Below, piece by piece: positions 44,728 through 60,000 of a stretch of 64,000 bases of DNA. The stretch is from Strigamia acuminata (taxonomy: Eukaryota; Arthropoda; Chilopoda; Geophilomorpha; Linotaeniidae). The stretch lies in assembly GCA_949358305.1 (NCBI GenBank), contig OX442314.1, forward strand, positions 18,469,060-18,533,059, written 5' to 3'. The notes beneath the pieces were generated by a model that saw nothing but the letters and a program-made list of their open reading frames with translations, searched no databases and was not told where the DNA came from. Numbering within the stretch: the stretch's first letter is position 1; every line of letters begins with the position of its first letter. The position numbers were made by a program, and so were the translations under genes.

Positions 44728-47700
44728 AAAATAATAGCTTTCTAAAAGATAAATAAAAAAGATAAAAAATATTTGTAATAAAAATAGTTTGAGCCACGTG
44801 CTGTAAAAGAAGCAATTCGTCCATTCTTAAAACACTGACGTCACGGGTATCACGACCTAAGAAATTATATACGAATTGGGTTAAAAAATTGAAGTTAAGA
44901 ATAAAACTTCGTGACTATTTTATCTTGGAAAAAATATCCCCTATCGGGTGAAGAATGTGTCTTTTATTCACTGTTTACCAATGTTTATACTTTATGTAAT
45001 CAGTAATCACAAACATTAAAATCAAGTTATGTGCTTCACGTGCTCGCGAAGTAAACAAATGTTTTGGGAAATATTTTTCGACTGAATTCAAATTGACGAT
45101 CATCGGTTTCGGTTGATTATTGTTCGCGGTTTTAATTCCGGATTAATGTTAATCCACCTGTTGTTTTCACAAAGTTTTCATTGAATATTCACAAATATTT
45201 TTGAAAAGGATTAAAAACAAAAAGTTGCTCGATTTACTTACTAATTTAGTCACGTGATGTGCCGTTGCAAGTTCAAAAACTCTTCGGTTGAAGTTGATCA
45301 AAGTTGAAAACACCCTCTTGAAATTATCAACTCATGGTAATCCGCCATATTGACACAATAAAAATGCGGCTAACAGCTTATAGTTCTCGTTTGATCTCGC
45401 GTTTGATTGGGTTATTTGCAGAAAAAGCGACCTCTTCCGTGATCATGATGGATTTTGATGAGACTAACTGACAAGACACTATCTAAGGCCGTGGCGCCAG
45501 CTAGTGTGAGATTTTCAATCCAAACTAAAATATTTCGTTAATTTGAATACAAAAAATAAAATAAAAACTTTAAAAATTGAGATAAATTTCCTTGTTTTTT
45601 TTTGCAACAAAATTTTATCGTTTCATTACTTATCAAACTCTTGACAACTTACCACAAATCTGCTTAAAATTTGATCATGATTGATCACATTCATAAATCA
45701 AAAGATTTAGACAAAACTGTTGGTGTCAAACAAAACTCCATTTGTATCTTAATTTCGGCTCAGATGAAGGATAAAACAAATCGGGAGTAGCATTTAGAAA
45801 TTACGACCTATATTTCTTTGCATATTTCTTTGATGAGAATTTATTTTCATGCAACACAATTTTTCGAGATTATATTTTTATTTCTCCCATTCTCCGCTTT
45901 ACTCAAATAACCAACGCATGGAGACTTTTTATATCTTCCCACACGGCTAAGACGTCTTAAGAGTCGCACAGCTATGATCAAATCAAATTCACACACCCTG
46001 ATGATAAATCGTTTTTATGTTTCCATAAAATATTTTTATTTTCAAAACCGGTTAGTATTAACTTCTAGAATTATTAGAAGTTATTTGAAAAAAATATTTA
46101 TTACATATAAAATATAAACACATGTGCACCCACTCAAACTCTCCGTCGGGGTCAGAAATGACCCATCACAGCTGTTCATCAAAAGTTACATATATACAAC
46201 AAATCATAATAGCAAAGAAAACGGATCTTAATAACGGTTTACGGTTCAAAATTCAAATCAAGAAAAATAATTAAATAATGTCATCGGCCTTTTTTTTATC
46301 ATAGAAAGTATATTTACTCGGTGTCTAAGTTCCTCGTTTTTCATTCCGACATTGAGATGTAGTGTCGTGAGTAATGGATGGACATCGCGTGGTTAGGGAA
46401 GAACCACAGAATGGTGGATGCACACACACGATAAGAAAGACTTCAAGACACCCAGGATTTAAGTTTTATGTCCTAAAGTGCATTTACCAATGCATGAGCT
46501 GTGTAGCAACAGCCCAACCTAATACCAACCACTGACCACGAGACCGCACGAGCACGATCGGTTTGCTCCGTGCAGTTACGCACGACCCTCTGGACCGTTC
46601 AGGTCCCGAAGGTCGACAGACGGTAACAATGCTGCTATATATCGTGGAGAATGTGGGCTGCAGTGTTGATATAAACTTATAAAGGACCACTTAAGTGTTC
46701 TTGAAACGGCGTATATGTTCCCATTAAGTTGGCTTACTGTCCCCCCATTTTTTCATAACTTTCTAGAGATAAATCTTACAGTATATTTTCTAAAACATAT
46801 TACTCCGTAATTTATTTATATGATAGAAAGTTTTGAGAAAGAATAAACTTCAAACTAATGCATCCATATCTATTTTACATGCACAACAAACTTTTATTTT
46901 TTTTTAGAGCCACTTTCCTATCATTTACCCTTTAGCATTATCCTTGCAAAATTCATATCAGATATCACTTATCGGAAAATTTCATTTCAAAGATTTCTAG
47001 TCAAATCAATAAATATAAAATGGCAGAATGCCAAAAAACTATGCACCTAACTAACATATACCGTAACCAATTGCCAAAGTAACAAAAAAAAACAGTAAAA
47101 GAACCTTAGTACTAAGCTTATAACAATTACGGAGTAATTTATTTCTTTATTTACTCATTGTTTTTTTTCCCGTTTGAAAATGACTGAAATTAATGGCTTA
47201 CACTAAATCTGCGTGTTTATACTAAAATGCAATTAATTAGTTACATTCAAATATGGTATTTCAATTAATCCTTGAGGCCTCACACTTTTTCTACTGGCTG
47301 AAATAAACCATCACTTTCCAACACGATAATTCGGCTTAAAATTGATGACATGTAAAACGCACTCAGTGTTGCGTAGACACTCAATTTGATGTTTATGACA
47401 CACCAAACACACCATAAATTTCCTTCTGTCACAAACCAATTCCTATGATTTAAGATGGTGCATGTCGACTGCCACACGCACCAGGACCAGGCAATTCCTC
47501 AGCTTTCCTTTTTATTTATTTAAATACATACCAAAACTTTAGACTTGAATCTATTGTTTTATTTTAACTTTAAATTGGGATGAGGGAGAAAGGACATTTT
47601 CTTTAGTTTATTTCTTTTCAACATCATGAAATATGCATTATCACTTCCTTTTTTTTGTTATTACAGAACGGTAACGCCAGATACATCTTTTTTAACAAGA

Positions 47701-48027
47701 CTACATTTTTCATTTTGTTAGAGCACTTTCAAAATCTACATCATAAACGAAGCAATTTTTCATGCTTTTTTTTGTTTCCTTTTTTTAAAATTCTCGGCTG
47801 AATATAAGCCTAGAGAACAATCTTAGCAAAATCAATTTTGTAAACTTTAATTAGCCCTTTACCTATCCGCTTTAATCACTTAATAGAAATTGTACACATT
47901 TGATTTAGCATCTTGTTAGCACTAACATTATTAAACATAAAATTCGATAACAAATTTTCTTCTATCTAATCTTGACTGAGTATGTATAAATGGCCTATGA
48001 GCAAATCGATCACTTACTTAAAAATGA
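44728..48027. other. Intergenic region between the RhoGEF start and the GPCR stop
   Basis: About 3.3 kb should include the RhoGEF promoter/5' UTR and the GPCR 3' UTR. A G+C-richer island lies at about 46480-46690. TACTCCGTAATT near 46802 recurs inverted at about 47127, possibly the ends of a 330-bp element. I see no convincing gene. Confidence 0.45.
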
Positions 48028-51000
48028 TTATAGCTGTACATCTTCTGGCTGGGGCAAGTTTTTACTATTAAGTGTCTGTGTACTGCTACTGCTGCAACTT
48101 GTCACGTTGGTAATAACGTCGTTACTCATGGTCTGAGTGGCACTAGTCGACCGACTAATCTGGCTGCTAAATGAGCCTGCTGAGCGAAGTTTCTCTTGCA
48201 TTTCGAAATCTACAATCAGACATGTGTAAAACCGCTTAATTCTTAATAAAAATCAATTATGGAAAAAATAGTAATGAAAATGTAAATTCAACGTTGCTTT
48301 TCAAATTATTTAAAGCGCTTTATATTCCTGGATAATCGATTGAAATAGATGGATCAAACCCAAATAAAAACACGAATCGGTGAGAATTTTCTTTTTGATT
48401 GCGATTATTAAATGAAATGCAATCAGAAAAACGAAATTATTTCTCGCTCTCTACGAAATTCAACGTATATAAACGGGAAAAACTTACAGTTTATTTTGCT
48501 GTAGGCTAATTAAACTGTTCCCACTTTCATTCAAACAAATGAGATGCAATCGATTAAAACGAGAATAAACACCAGAGGTACTCGTCTCTCTCCTTATTCC
48601 AATATTTAATCCACCACCACCAGATGAGATAAGTGTACGGCACGCCTTCGAGAGCGCAATAATTTATTGTGTAATTGACCAATAAATCATTCGTTTAGCC
48701 AAAAAAATTGACAAAAACAACCGTAATGACTGGAAACGTGGTTAAACGAAGTGACAACGTTCCAGAACACACATAATTGGCTAAACAAGCAAGCAGCAAA
48801 GTACTTGGTATCGTGCTCACCAAAGGCCATCCTCAAACGATCATGTAATCAATACTTTTGAGTTTTGACCACATCTGAACATCCTGACAGATTAAATACA
48901 ATGAGAATGACTTACCGTCAGATTGAGTTGCAGAATCGACGCGATGCGAAGAACTAGACAAGGATGAGTTTTTGGTGGCATATTTCTGTTGCATCATCGG
49001 TTGACGTACGTTCCTCTCCGGATGTAATATAATAATGTAAAGTTTCGGAGTGAAGAGGCACGCTAAAGACACGGTGGCACTTAAACTGATCGACACAGAC
49101 AAAGTAATAATTCTCAGAGGGACGTTGTGGGCAGTGCTGAAATAGATTGGTACAAACGCCAACCAGATGATGCATGTTGTGTACATTGTAAAACCGATAT
49201 GTTTCGATTCGTTGAAAGCTTCCGGGATTTTACGAGTGAGAACCGCGTAGACGGTACACACAATTATCAAAATGATGGGATAGGTGAAGGCAATCATGTA
49301 GGAAGCGTTAACTGCAGTGGCACAAACTAATTGGTTCGCTTCTCGATGGGGGTGATGATGAATGGCCTTGGGCGGACAGACAAAAAGCCATGCACAGTTC
49401 ACTCCGATTTGAATGCCAACCAGACCCGAACAGATGACTAATTGTGACCTAGGACTGATGAAACTTGGTCTCCTGGCAGTTCTTCGGCTGGATTTGACAA
49501 TGCGCAAAATTCGATTAGTCTTTGTGAGCAGCGCGCTGTAGACGACAGCGAAACAGAAACCCATACCAAATTTCTGCACTCCGCACACAAAATCAGTTGG
49601 TCGCAATACCAAGACAAAGGTCATCGCGTAACAAAGGAAAATACCACTTAGAAGAACATAACTCAATTCGCGTCCACATGCTTTGACGACTGGCGTTGAG
49701 TTATGACGGATGAATATCGTAAAAATCCATAAAGTGAGCAAGATTCCTAAAGTAGAAAAGCACATTGCACCAATAGCGATTTCACTGGTCGGTCGAAGGT
49801 ACGCTTCCGGAATGTCTAAGCAACGGAGGTGATCGTAATCAGGTAAAGTGCCCAGTGGACAGTCCTGGCACCGCACTTCAGATTGAAGAATCTGCAATTA
49901 GATTTAAAAAAAACAATCAATGAATTAGCACAAAATAAATCAATCGACGCATAATTTGAACAATTTCGACAAATCATTTCAAATTTTCTTTTTGAAATAT
50001 GTTTTTAATTTTCTAGAAAATAATTAACGCGCACAATCGAAATAAAAGCTGGGTGTAATTAAAATTGACGACCAACTTCAAGTATTAAGACAAATCTTTA
50101 ATTTGCACGAAGACACACAATGCCATACACGAATATTAATGAAAAATGAAAATTAAACCAAAAAAAATCTCCATTTCTATCTACTATAATTACACAAGCA
50201 CGTGCAATTTTTAATTTTTTTTTTTAAAAAAAAAATGCAAAATGTAAATAATTATCTTGTCACACTTCATTCCAAACAAACTGTCAAAACTGTTTCAAAT
50301 TTCCCAACTGCTGCCGAATCACAAATTTAAAATCAATACTCTTATTATACATGCAAACACTACCTGATATTGTGAGCAGTTGAAACAATGCCAACAACAA
50401 ATCTCTCCTTCCACATATTTCTTTGCCTGTCCCTTCAAACAAGGCAAACTGCATACGGATTGAGGCACGCCAGGTTCGTTCAAGTTAAACTGAATTGCAG
50501 ACATATTAAGTAATAGCTGACCGTCATTGTATTCCCCAACGCGCACCCACTGAAATATCGAGGGGCTTATCTGCTTAAAATGAAGGATATTGTATCTTGC
50601 AGGCCCGTCTCCATGCTCTGTAAAATGAAATTCATCCCCGGATAAACCTGTAAAAAATAAAAACTCATTAAATATTTACTTCCATTTCAAGTTTCCACTT
50701 TAAATCTGCCTACCGGTGAAGTTTACACCTCGCACATAGTTGTTTAGCTGACTCCCATCGATTTGCCTCATCTTCTCGCAAAGTTCTGGAACTTTGCCAC
50801 ATAATTCTTCATGTAAACGTCTGAACAAGATTACCAATATCAATTACCTGCGACCTCAAATCCCTTCATTTTGTTTTAAAAATAGAAGAAAAAAGAAGAA
50901 AAAACAACAAACTGCGCCACGGAAATGATTATTGCGCTAAAAATAATACCTAACTACCGGTAACTTAATTCTATGCAATTTAATTGAAAAACAATTTTGA

Positions 51001-54000
51001 AGATTATTTTTTCATCTAAATTCATTCCCACGAGTTTTATAAAATATCATGTACCGTCATTTATATAAAAAAATAAAAATCAATTATTGTTTCGGTTCAT
51101 AAAAAATAAAATACCAATTAAAATTATTCTTTGTGCTGATAAAATCCTATTACAATTCGCCGCGCCATGCAGAATTGCAATTGCAGAATCTTCCCCTTTT
51201 AACTTTTCCAAATATTAAATTTCAACTCAAAATATGATAATTGCTTTGATCCCAAGATTGCGCTCAAGCGCCCACTCATGTCTGACTCTCGAAGAATGAA
51301 ATGTTTATTCCCGCAGCGTTACTCTGACCCAACCTTACTGTCAACATGAATTATTTCCTCGTACTTAAGATAATAATTAATTACAGTACAAGTTGCACAT
51401 GTGGGCCGTAATTCCCTGACAAACACTTAGAGCAGAGTTGACTACGTTAACTTCGTGCACTACAGCGATATTTAAAATAAAAAATAAAAATAAAAAAATA
51501 AAAATCTTACTTGAACGCATGAGCAAACACCATGACTGCATCACTGACAAACTGCAGCTGTCCCTCAGCATGATAACCATTCTCGTAAGTCATAACTTCG
51601 TCACCAGTACAGTTTTCGGTGTATTCCTGATTGTACGGAGTGACTGCACTATTGGGATACTTACAACGGAAATAATCCTCCCAATATTCCACAAACCAAG
51701 GATTTCGTTTGTTGGTTTTGACAGACAAACCCAAAAAATACTCGTCGAATCCGTCAACGGGATTTGCCCGCGGTTGAAGTGATAAAGTACCTTCGACCTC
51801 TCTTTCGTTTCCATCTGACACCAGCGTCCTTGCACTCCACCCGTCACTTCCGATCCACGAGAACCTTCCAGTAGCGTTGTTTCTTCTTACAGCTCTCATT
51901 ACGCCAGCAACCTCTTGATCCGATCCAAAAATAATCACTCCTTTCGCCCTCGATTTCGATAAAAGTTTTTGCACAATGGCGTCGTAAGCGCCTTCACCCG
52001 CCACACCGGAATCTTTGACCAGTCTTTCCTTAACGGCAATGCAAATATTATGCTGCGACAATTGATCTTCGAGAACTTCAAAAGCCTATAATCCACTCAA
52101 TCAATTGCGAAAATTCCTGTCTTTTGTAGAAAATCCTACCTTAATTCCATAGTTCGACTCTTCAAAAATGATTGATATGTAAGTCCAATTCATCATCTTC
52201 ACTATCTCCAACATGGCGCTCACTTGATATGTATCCGATGGGATTGTCCTACTGAAGTACTCAAATCTATCTTTATTGCTCAATTCCGGACTAGTGGAAA
52301 AAAAACTGACCTGGAAATACATAATAAATGTAACGATGAAAAAGCAATCGCAGCGCCTTTTTTTACGCTGCTTTTCGAATAAAAACACTCAACAAATCAA
52401 TAATTATCTGCACACCCAAACTGGCTGTAAACCGCAATTGGAACCGACACCTGTCAATCGATTCTTAGATATATTTGGAAATGTATGCACAAAGACGTTT
52501 CCCCTCTTTTTCTCCGTACCATACAGGAAAATCGACTCTATTTTCGTTCATGCAGAGCTCCTTATCATATACTGCAGGCAAGTTGACATTCAGGTGGGGC
52601 TTTTGACCGTCACAAAGAATTCCAGTTGTGGCTTTATCAGCGTTCAGGTGTTGAAACAACAAAGGTGGACGGAATAAAAAGATATTAGAAAACGTTTTCG
52701 GACTCCTTAATAAAGAAAAGCAACCAACTAAATCATAATATTTACACGGGTGATATTTTTTTCAACACTCACAGGCTAAATGCAGATAGAATATTAATGC
52801 AAAGCAATTAAGCTACTTTTTTGTGGCGTTTCTCATGAATAAACTAAAGGTTTAATAAGAAAATAAATCAATTTTTCAGCAATTTTTTTTTTACTCTCAC
52901 CATTTTCTGATGAAATTTTTAAAAATTGATTTATGCAATTATCCAATCAATTTTGTATTGCTTAATTTTTTGTGCATAAATTTTTAAATTTACCCTGGCG
53001 GTCTTAATGGAGCGAGCCAAGGGTTGTGATAAAATAATGCCTCACCCGTCTCTTTTCTTTTCGTGTTGACTCAATGTTCTCCTTGTGTTGGTGGCTTTCT
53101 GCCCGACTTGATTCCAAAATCAACATCCAACAACATTCAGAATCTCCTTCAGTAATCGATTTTTTTTTCTTTTCTCATCATGTCAAACATTTTCTAAATC
53201 TTAAAAGTTGACATGCTTGAATTTTAAATACGGGTGGATGTCAATATCAAAACAAAACGAAGCGAACAGGAAAAAAAAAACCTGTCTAGAGCTTTAAATA
53301 CTTGAAAAAGATACTTAAAAAAACTTCAGTAAACCTTTTCCTAACTTATAATCCTCTTAAAGTTTACCAACAAAATATTTAGAATGAAACTCACCATCGA
53401 GACAGTGAAAAGCGGAATGGAAAAAGTTGGAAACGAAAGCAAATCTAAGTTTAAAGGTATTTAATCGTACTGTAAGTCCACAGCGCACACTATTCGTTGA
53501 TTAAGAGAGATTTCTCACACGTTTTCGTCAACCGCACATACTTGTTGAGCATTTACATTCCCACTTCAGAAAATTTTCCTCTTTTCGATGGAGAAACAAC
53601 GCAATCTCTAGCATCTTAGGCATGTTTTCATTAATTCCAACACGGAATAAAAATGCGAGTGCACAATTTAATTAAAACCTCAAGCTGTAAAATAAATTGG
53701 AAAAAAGAAACGAACATAGCACAACTCCAATTGGTCCATTCCAATTAAACAAGACTTAATTCCATGCCAATAAAATTCAAAAATGCTCAGTTCAAAGGTC
53801 TCATTTTCAACCTAAGAAGATTAAAAAGAAAATGCAATTCACATCAAATATTCCACAATAAAAGATGGAAACCTTTTTAAGATTACTGAATAAAAATAGA
53901 GTCCAATTCAAATAAAAATCAATACAAAATTATTTTTTTTTAAAAAAATAGCGAATAAAAATAAAATTAATTTTTTTTTTACTCTTTCCTGCATTTAAAT

Positions 54001-57000
54001 TCCTGCAGCATAAATTAATTTAACTTCTTTTTTATAGTCTCTGGCTTTCACAATCATAAAAGTAAATTATAATACCTGTGGTATACTAAAGCTAATGGTT
54101 AATGACCACAAACTTTATATATAAACACATAAAAAAGAAGTCATTCGCTTTAAACAACTTGCGTTCATTGCATGAAAATGGCTTACTTGAGGTATCTTGA
54201 ATAACCGGAGTAAATTGGCAACTTGTATGGAAGTAACACTGGATGCCGCCCCAATAACCCCAGAAACAACCTTCGGATGGCCAGTTGGAGAAGATCCATC
54301 TGGGCACTTGTACTCGCCATCGTCAATATTACTCAATGATCCTAAAATAAAAAAATAAAAATAAAATAAAAACAAAATCATTTTAAATCTGCATACAAAA
54401 AAAAAAAGAAAAAAGAAATTTAACGTCTCCTTCAACATTTAAAAAGAAATTACTCAAATTACTATCATTTATTCAAACGAATGAAATTAAAGTAAGAAAA
54501 ACAAGTGAATTTACAGAAATGTAATCTAATATATTTTTTCCCTTTCCACTTATTTATTATACGTTGGAATGCAATTTCCTGGTTGAGAAAGTAAGAAAAA
54601 TAAGAGAGGCAGAGAGTAAAATGGGGAAGAAGGAGAAAGAGGTAGAGTGGTACCTTAAGTGAGGAGGTGGGGAGAAGAAGAGAAAAAAAAGGAAGAAAGA
54701 AAGAGAGCCGAAAACCAATGGCGTTTTCTTCGATGTTGTTGTCACGAGAATTGAGAACTGAGCCCAAATCATTGTAGCAAACGGTGTCATGTCTCACATG
54801 GTAATGTCAGAGGCTTTGCATTCGTTTTTCCTTCCTTGCTGGCACCCACTTCTGACATGAATTAACTTTTGCAACTTATCACCCGAAACCACCTTTTCTT
54901 TTGACAACATTTCCATTCAATTTCACGGAAAATGTCAGACCGGAAATGTACGAGATTAAAAAACACAAAGTTAGTGCATTATTTTTTTAATTTTTAATTT
55001 TTAATTTATTAACGTTCAAACTTCTCAAATAAATGTATTAAATTGCAAAATTATCGATAAACAAGAGAGATGTTATTTGTCTGCCAAAATTGATCAACTT
55101 TATGTAAATGATGCATAATATTAATTTAAACTTCATGATTTAGATGCGATATTAATTTTGCCTAGTTATGATATAATTGGAAATTGAATCAAGAATTTGA
55201 TTCAATTATCTCAATAATGATTCTTTAAATCTCAGTTGCCCTAAAAATAGCTTACCCGCATAACAATATATTTTTATATATTTTTTTTTATCCCAGAAAC
55301 TGCAAAATATCGATAAAAACAACTCTAAACCAAGAAATATGATATTTGTTAACATTCTAAAAACAGAAAAGACTTGAGGTAGAGCCAAGACGACGAAGGC
55401 AGCCACATCCGCCCGCATGCCAAGCAAACAACACAACATACAAAACTCAGACCTTGCTTGACCTTTTCCCCCCAAAAAAATCTCAATGGCATTAATAAAC
55501 CATGCAGTGTGTGCCCACGGTTGTGATTTTTGCATTTGGGAATCGTTGTCGGTTCATTGGAGTTGTTTTTCATGCGAGGTGTGGGTGAAGGATTGCATGC
55601 GGCAGGGGTATGATTCAGACGTCATAAGGTTATGTATGTGCGAGCCACTTTTTTGTCACTGCTATTTTTTACTTCGCTGTTTCTGTAATGACACCTAGTG
55701 GTTATAACCTCCTTGTTTGGGCTCGTATGCCGTCGTAGACTGGCTTGCTTGGCTTCCCTGCACGGCTTTGTTATTTTCGGGACGGTCTGTTACTCTGTTT
55801 GGCTTTTTTAGTGATCAAAATCTAAAAAAAAATGCTGATTGCTTTTTATCTTAAAGCAACTTTTGCATTAAAAATTCGGCCTAAGTACTTGTCAACCTTC
55901 CTTGCTGATTTTGTTGTTTTACATCTGCTGGAATTACATTTGACTGTTGCTAAGCAACGAAATCTAACTTGCTATTACTAAAGACAAAATAAATCGAAAA
56001 CAAATGTATTTTTTCATTTCCTAACACATTGCTACACGAGATATTTTAACATTATATCCCCGTAGTTATTTTTTTTTAATCTCCCGAAAAGTGTTTGCGA
56101 TCCGCCTTGGCAAAGAGCGAAAAAGAGTGTCTTGTTTACCATGGCACGCGCAGGTCTTTCCGATAAAAAATGTGGAAAATATATTTTTTAATTTCTCGTG
56201 ATTTTAAAAACCTCTTCACGCAGCAGATAAAAATATACAGTAAAGCAAGACGTAGTCAGACAAATACAATTACCACAGTCTAGACTTAAAAGCATGTGCT
56301 GGTAGCCAATATAATAATATAATATAATATACTAATAACTAGTGTAATAGCAAAACGGGCCCCCATATTTCGAGGATTTGCAACAGTTTGCAATTAGTTT
56401 TGTTTTAAAAGAAGTAAAAGAATTTTATACTGCGTGATGACCTTTATTGTGGCTGGGATTTGCTTGGTTGACATTTAACTTTAAAAGATAAAATTGTGGA
56501 AGCGGTTTTTACACGAGGATGCCTTTGCTGGAGTAATCATTAATGGCGAAATAACATTTGGTTTTGTTGGAGTTCCTTGGTTTAATCTAAATTGTTAAAT
56601 TTTTGTATTATTGGAAATAAATTTTGTTTGAATTCCCTAGGTTTCCATAAATTCGATTGATAAAATTGTCTGATGTTGGCTTAGTTCTTTTCAAAAATAA
56701 TATGAGAAAGTTATGATGTGGGGAAACTTGAAATTTATTACATGTGGCTTATTTTGAGAGTCATTGGGGCATGCTATCACGTTTTGGAATTGTTTAAACA
56801 TCATTCTGAAGATTTTCTCGACAGTCGTGTTTTCATCACTACTGCATTAACCCCATATAACCAAGGGTGTATTTGTGTATTTGTGCAATCACCACTAACA
56901 ATTAATTCTATTCCACAAAATATAATGTGTTTTGATTTGATGTGCAGCATGTAAGAAAAAAATGTACTCCGTATTTGTTTTGCAACTCAATTACATAAAA

Positions 57001-60000
57001 ATATCATGCAATTCATTTCATCAGCTTGTTTGCTGGCAGTGTTTGATCACCAAACAAGCAATAAAATATTTCGTATCGTGTAAGATTTTGTGCTCGAAGG
57101 CTTTCTGTTAAAATGGCAAATCACATCTCTTGGATTGTTGCTTTCTGCAACGTTTACACTACAGTATATAAGTTTCATAAATCTGGGAAAAGATCAACAT
57201 GCAGGGAGTTTGATTCTGATCCAATTCAGTCAATCATTTCGGCTTTTACATCGTAAGTTATAGTCACAACTTTTTGAAGAAAATGTTTATACACTTTACA
57301 CGATGAAAATAATGAATAAAGTAAATAAATTAGGTTTTATTGCAATTCGATATTTGTAAATTGAAAAGAGTTAACTGTAATTCCAGTCATGTGTAACTGT
57401 ACATTTGACACAACTTACTTGCTAAATATTATTAGATATGGTGTAAATTACAAATAACAGAATAATAAACAAAGCAAAAATGAAAATAAACTTTTATTAC
57501 AGCCAACATGCTTAACGTGGGTTAATTGTCAACAAAGGCAAATTTCATTAAAACTGACAGCCCAGTAGTAACAAAATAGTAAAAGTTAAAGCTAAATTTC
57601 ATTAGAGCTAATCGTCAATTGCTGCCAAATAATAAGGAAGCACTTGAGTAAAGTTCATATTGTCCATCTTCCCCTTTTTTTTTATTTCTTTTCTTCTAGT
57701 GCTCATTTTTCCCTTTCATAAATCATTTTTTATTAATAAAAATTGTGTACGTGTGTATTGGAAATACTCAAACTTTGCCCTTAAAGTAAGGATGTTTACT
57801 CCCGTGTTCCATCATTGTTACCCAAACAGACAAAGAAACATACAACTCATAAAAAACCAAACTGCGATCTTTATGGACGGTCACAGATGACTTACGAATA
57901 GCATCTTAAAGCTCCAAATATAGTTGTTTCTATTTTATTATTATTTATTATAAAAACATGTACAGTGCTTCTTTTAAACTAAAAAAAAAATTTGCTTAAC
58001 TGCACATTCTCTCTGTTTACGGTAAGGCTATTAAAACTTGTTTCTAATTAAGATTAAGTGGATAGCGACCAGATTTGCAATTCCAAATACGGTATGCGCA
58101 TTTGATGACAAATTAGTCCAGCCCCAAGTGCTCAAACGCATTCTCTTAGCAATTTCCTAGTACACATTTGAAAACTAAATTTTCTAAGTCCCCTCCAGGC
58201 TCCATGCGAAAAGGTAGGACGTAGTTTTAATGTCTACTATTCAACATAAATAACCTCAATATTAAACTTTAGAACAATTAATTCATTACAGAAAATAAAA
58301 AATCGTTTTAAAGTTTGAAACATGAATGAAACGATAAAGCTAAAAATAAAATAGCGAACAGACACTGAGGAATAAATACATTAAACTTTCCGTTTTATTG
58401 AAGCGTTAAGTAATGAGAACAAACGAGCGTCGACCAGCTGAGATCTGATTGTATTTGATTAGAAATCATTGAATAGACACAAACACCTCATTATCAGAGG
58501 GGTCTCATTTGGGAATTAACAGATAAAAATCAATCTGATGACCGGAACTTAATGTTCATCTCTTTCTATTCAAAACTAAAAAAATCTCATTCAAATCTTC
58601 GTGTCAAGTTTCCCCAAAAATTAAATCCTACAAGCACAGATCTGTACGACTGTTGTCAAACAATTAACTAAAGTAATCTGTGTATTAAAGTATTAAAACA
58701 CACAATGTCATGCTCTTTAAAAAATAATAACAATCAAGAAAAATCGACGCGAAAGTAAGTTCATCAGAATCGAATTTATCCGCAGTACAAATGAGCTCCG
58801 AAAGTAGAAAAAAACACGTTCTCATTTCCCAGGGGACCAGTGAGAAACACAGAAGGTGGTAATTGCAATGTGACCTTAATTCCATTTGTAAGTCCATGAA
58901 TAAGAAAGAGAAAGTGAACCGATAAACGGAGATATAAATCAGCATCGATTTAAATCTGTCACGATATTTCCATAAAAAAGAAACGTGATTCAATTCTACA
59001 CAACTATAGTCCGGTATAACACGATACTACGTTAATTTACATACATACATAGGTAATACTTCTTATATAGCGATGGCTTTAAAAGTTTAATTCCGCGTGC
59101 ACATAATTTGTGACGCAGCAATTTCACTCGCGGTGAACTGGATAGAAAAATTTTTTCTGCCGAGAAAGTTTTGCGATTATAGCAGCCTCTATGTAAATGA
59201 ACACATAGCCCTGAGTGACAAGTAATTGCTTGATTAATTCTTTACTTGATCGCATGAACGTGTGTGAGTAAGTGGCTCACACATTTAACCAAATTTACAG
59301 AAAATTGATTTTATTTACGTGCCTCGATTTTAAATCAAATACTTCAATCAATTTAGACTTACCAGGGCAGTATCGAGGCTCCATCTTTAATTTATTTCAT
59401 CAAATTTCATTTGCATAGCGTCACATAAGGAGCTTGGCATGACAGAACCTTCAATTACCTTCCGCACTCTTATCAACAAGGATTTTCAAACCATCTTACG
59501 TTTATCTGGCCAGCTAACTTTTTAATTAAACTTTGAAGTTAATCTTTAATAATTCCGCACGTCTATGTATTGACCTATTCTTATCGTGCATAAAAAATCC
59601 ATTCAAATCAACAAACAAATTGAACTTTCTAATTCAATTTTCGTAAACAAACACATTTTCTCTTCTTTGAAACCCAATCCCCACCAGCTAATGCCAAAAG
59701 TAAATAATAAAAATGAATACTTACGGTATGCTAATATGCTCATTAGTTTTTACATTTCTAGAAAAATAATTAATCCTATTAAAGGTTAATTACTATGTGA
59801 ATACGACACAACAAATTATTTTTTCCAATCTTCTTTTCCCCTTTCACTCAGATGGCGCATGAAATCTAATGCGACAGAAATGATATCTTTTTTGCACGGA
59901 TCTGTTCAGAGATGTGTCTACTTTCATTCCCAGTTATTCAGTTAGTTTTGGGTCCCTGGCCTCCTCAACCAATCAGATTAAAGTGAAAATCTGAGAGTTC

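Noticed and set aside
46802-47138. TACTCCGTAATT at 46802 and its inverted copy near 47127 as ends of a mobile element
   Set aside because: The inverted match is only about 12 bases and no internal structure supports it.
54465-54797. Minus-strand ORFs in the GPCR first intron
   Set aside because: They are hydrophobic and low-complexity, from a purine-rich tract, and are not needed because exons 1 and 2 join in phase.
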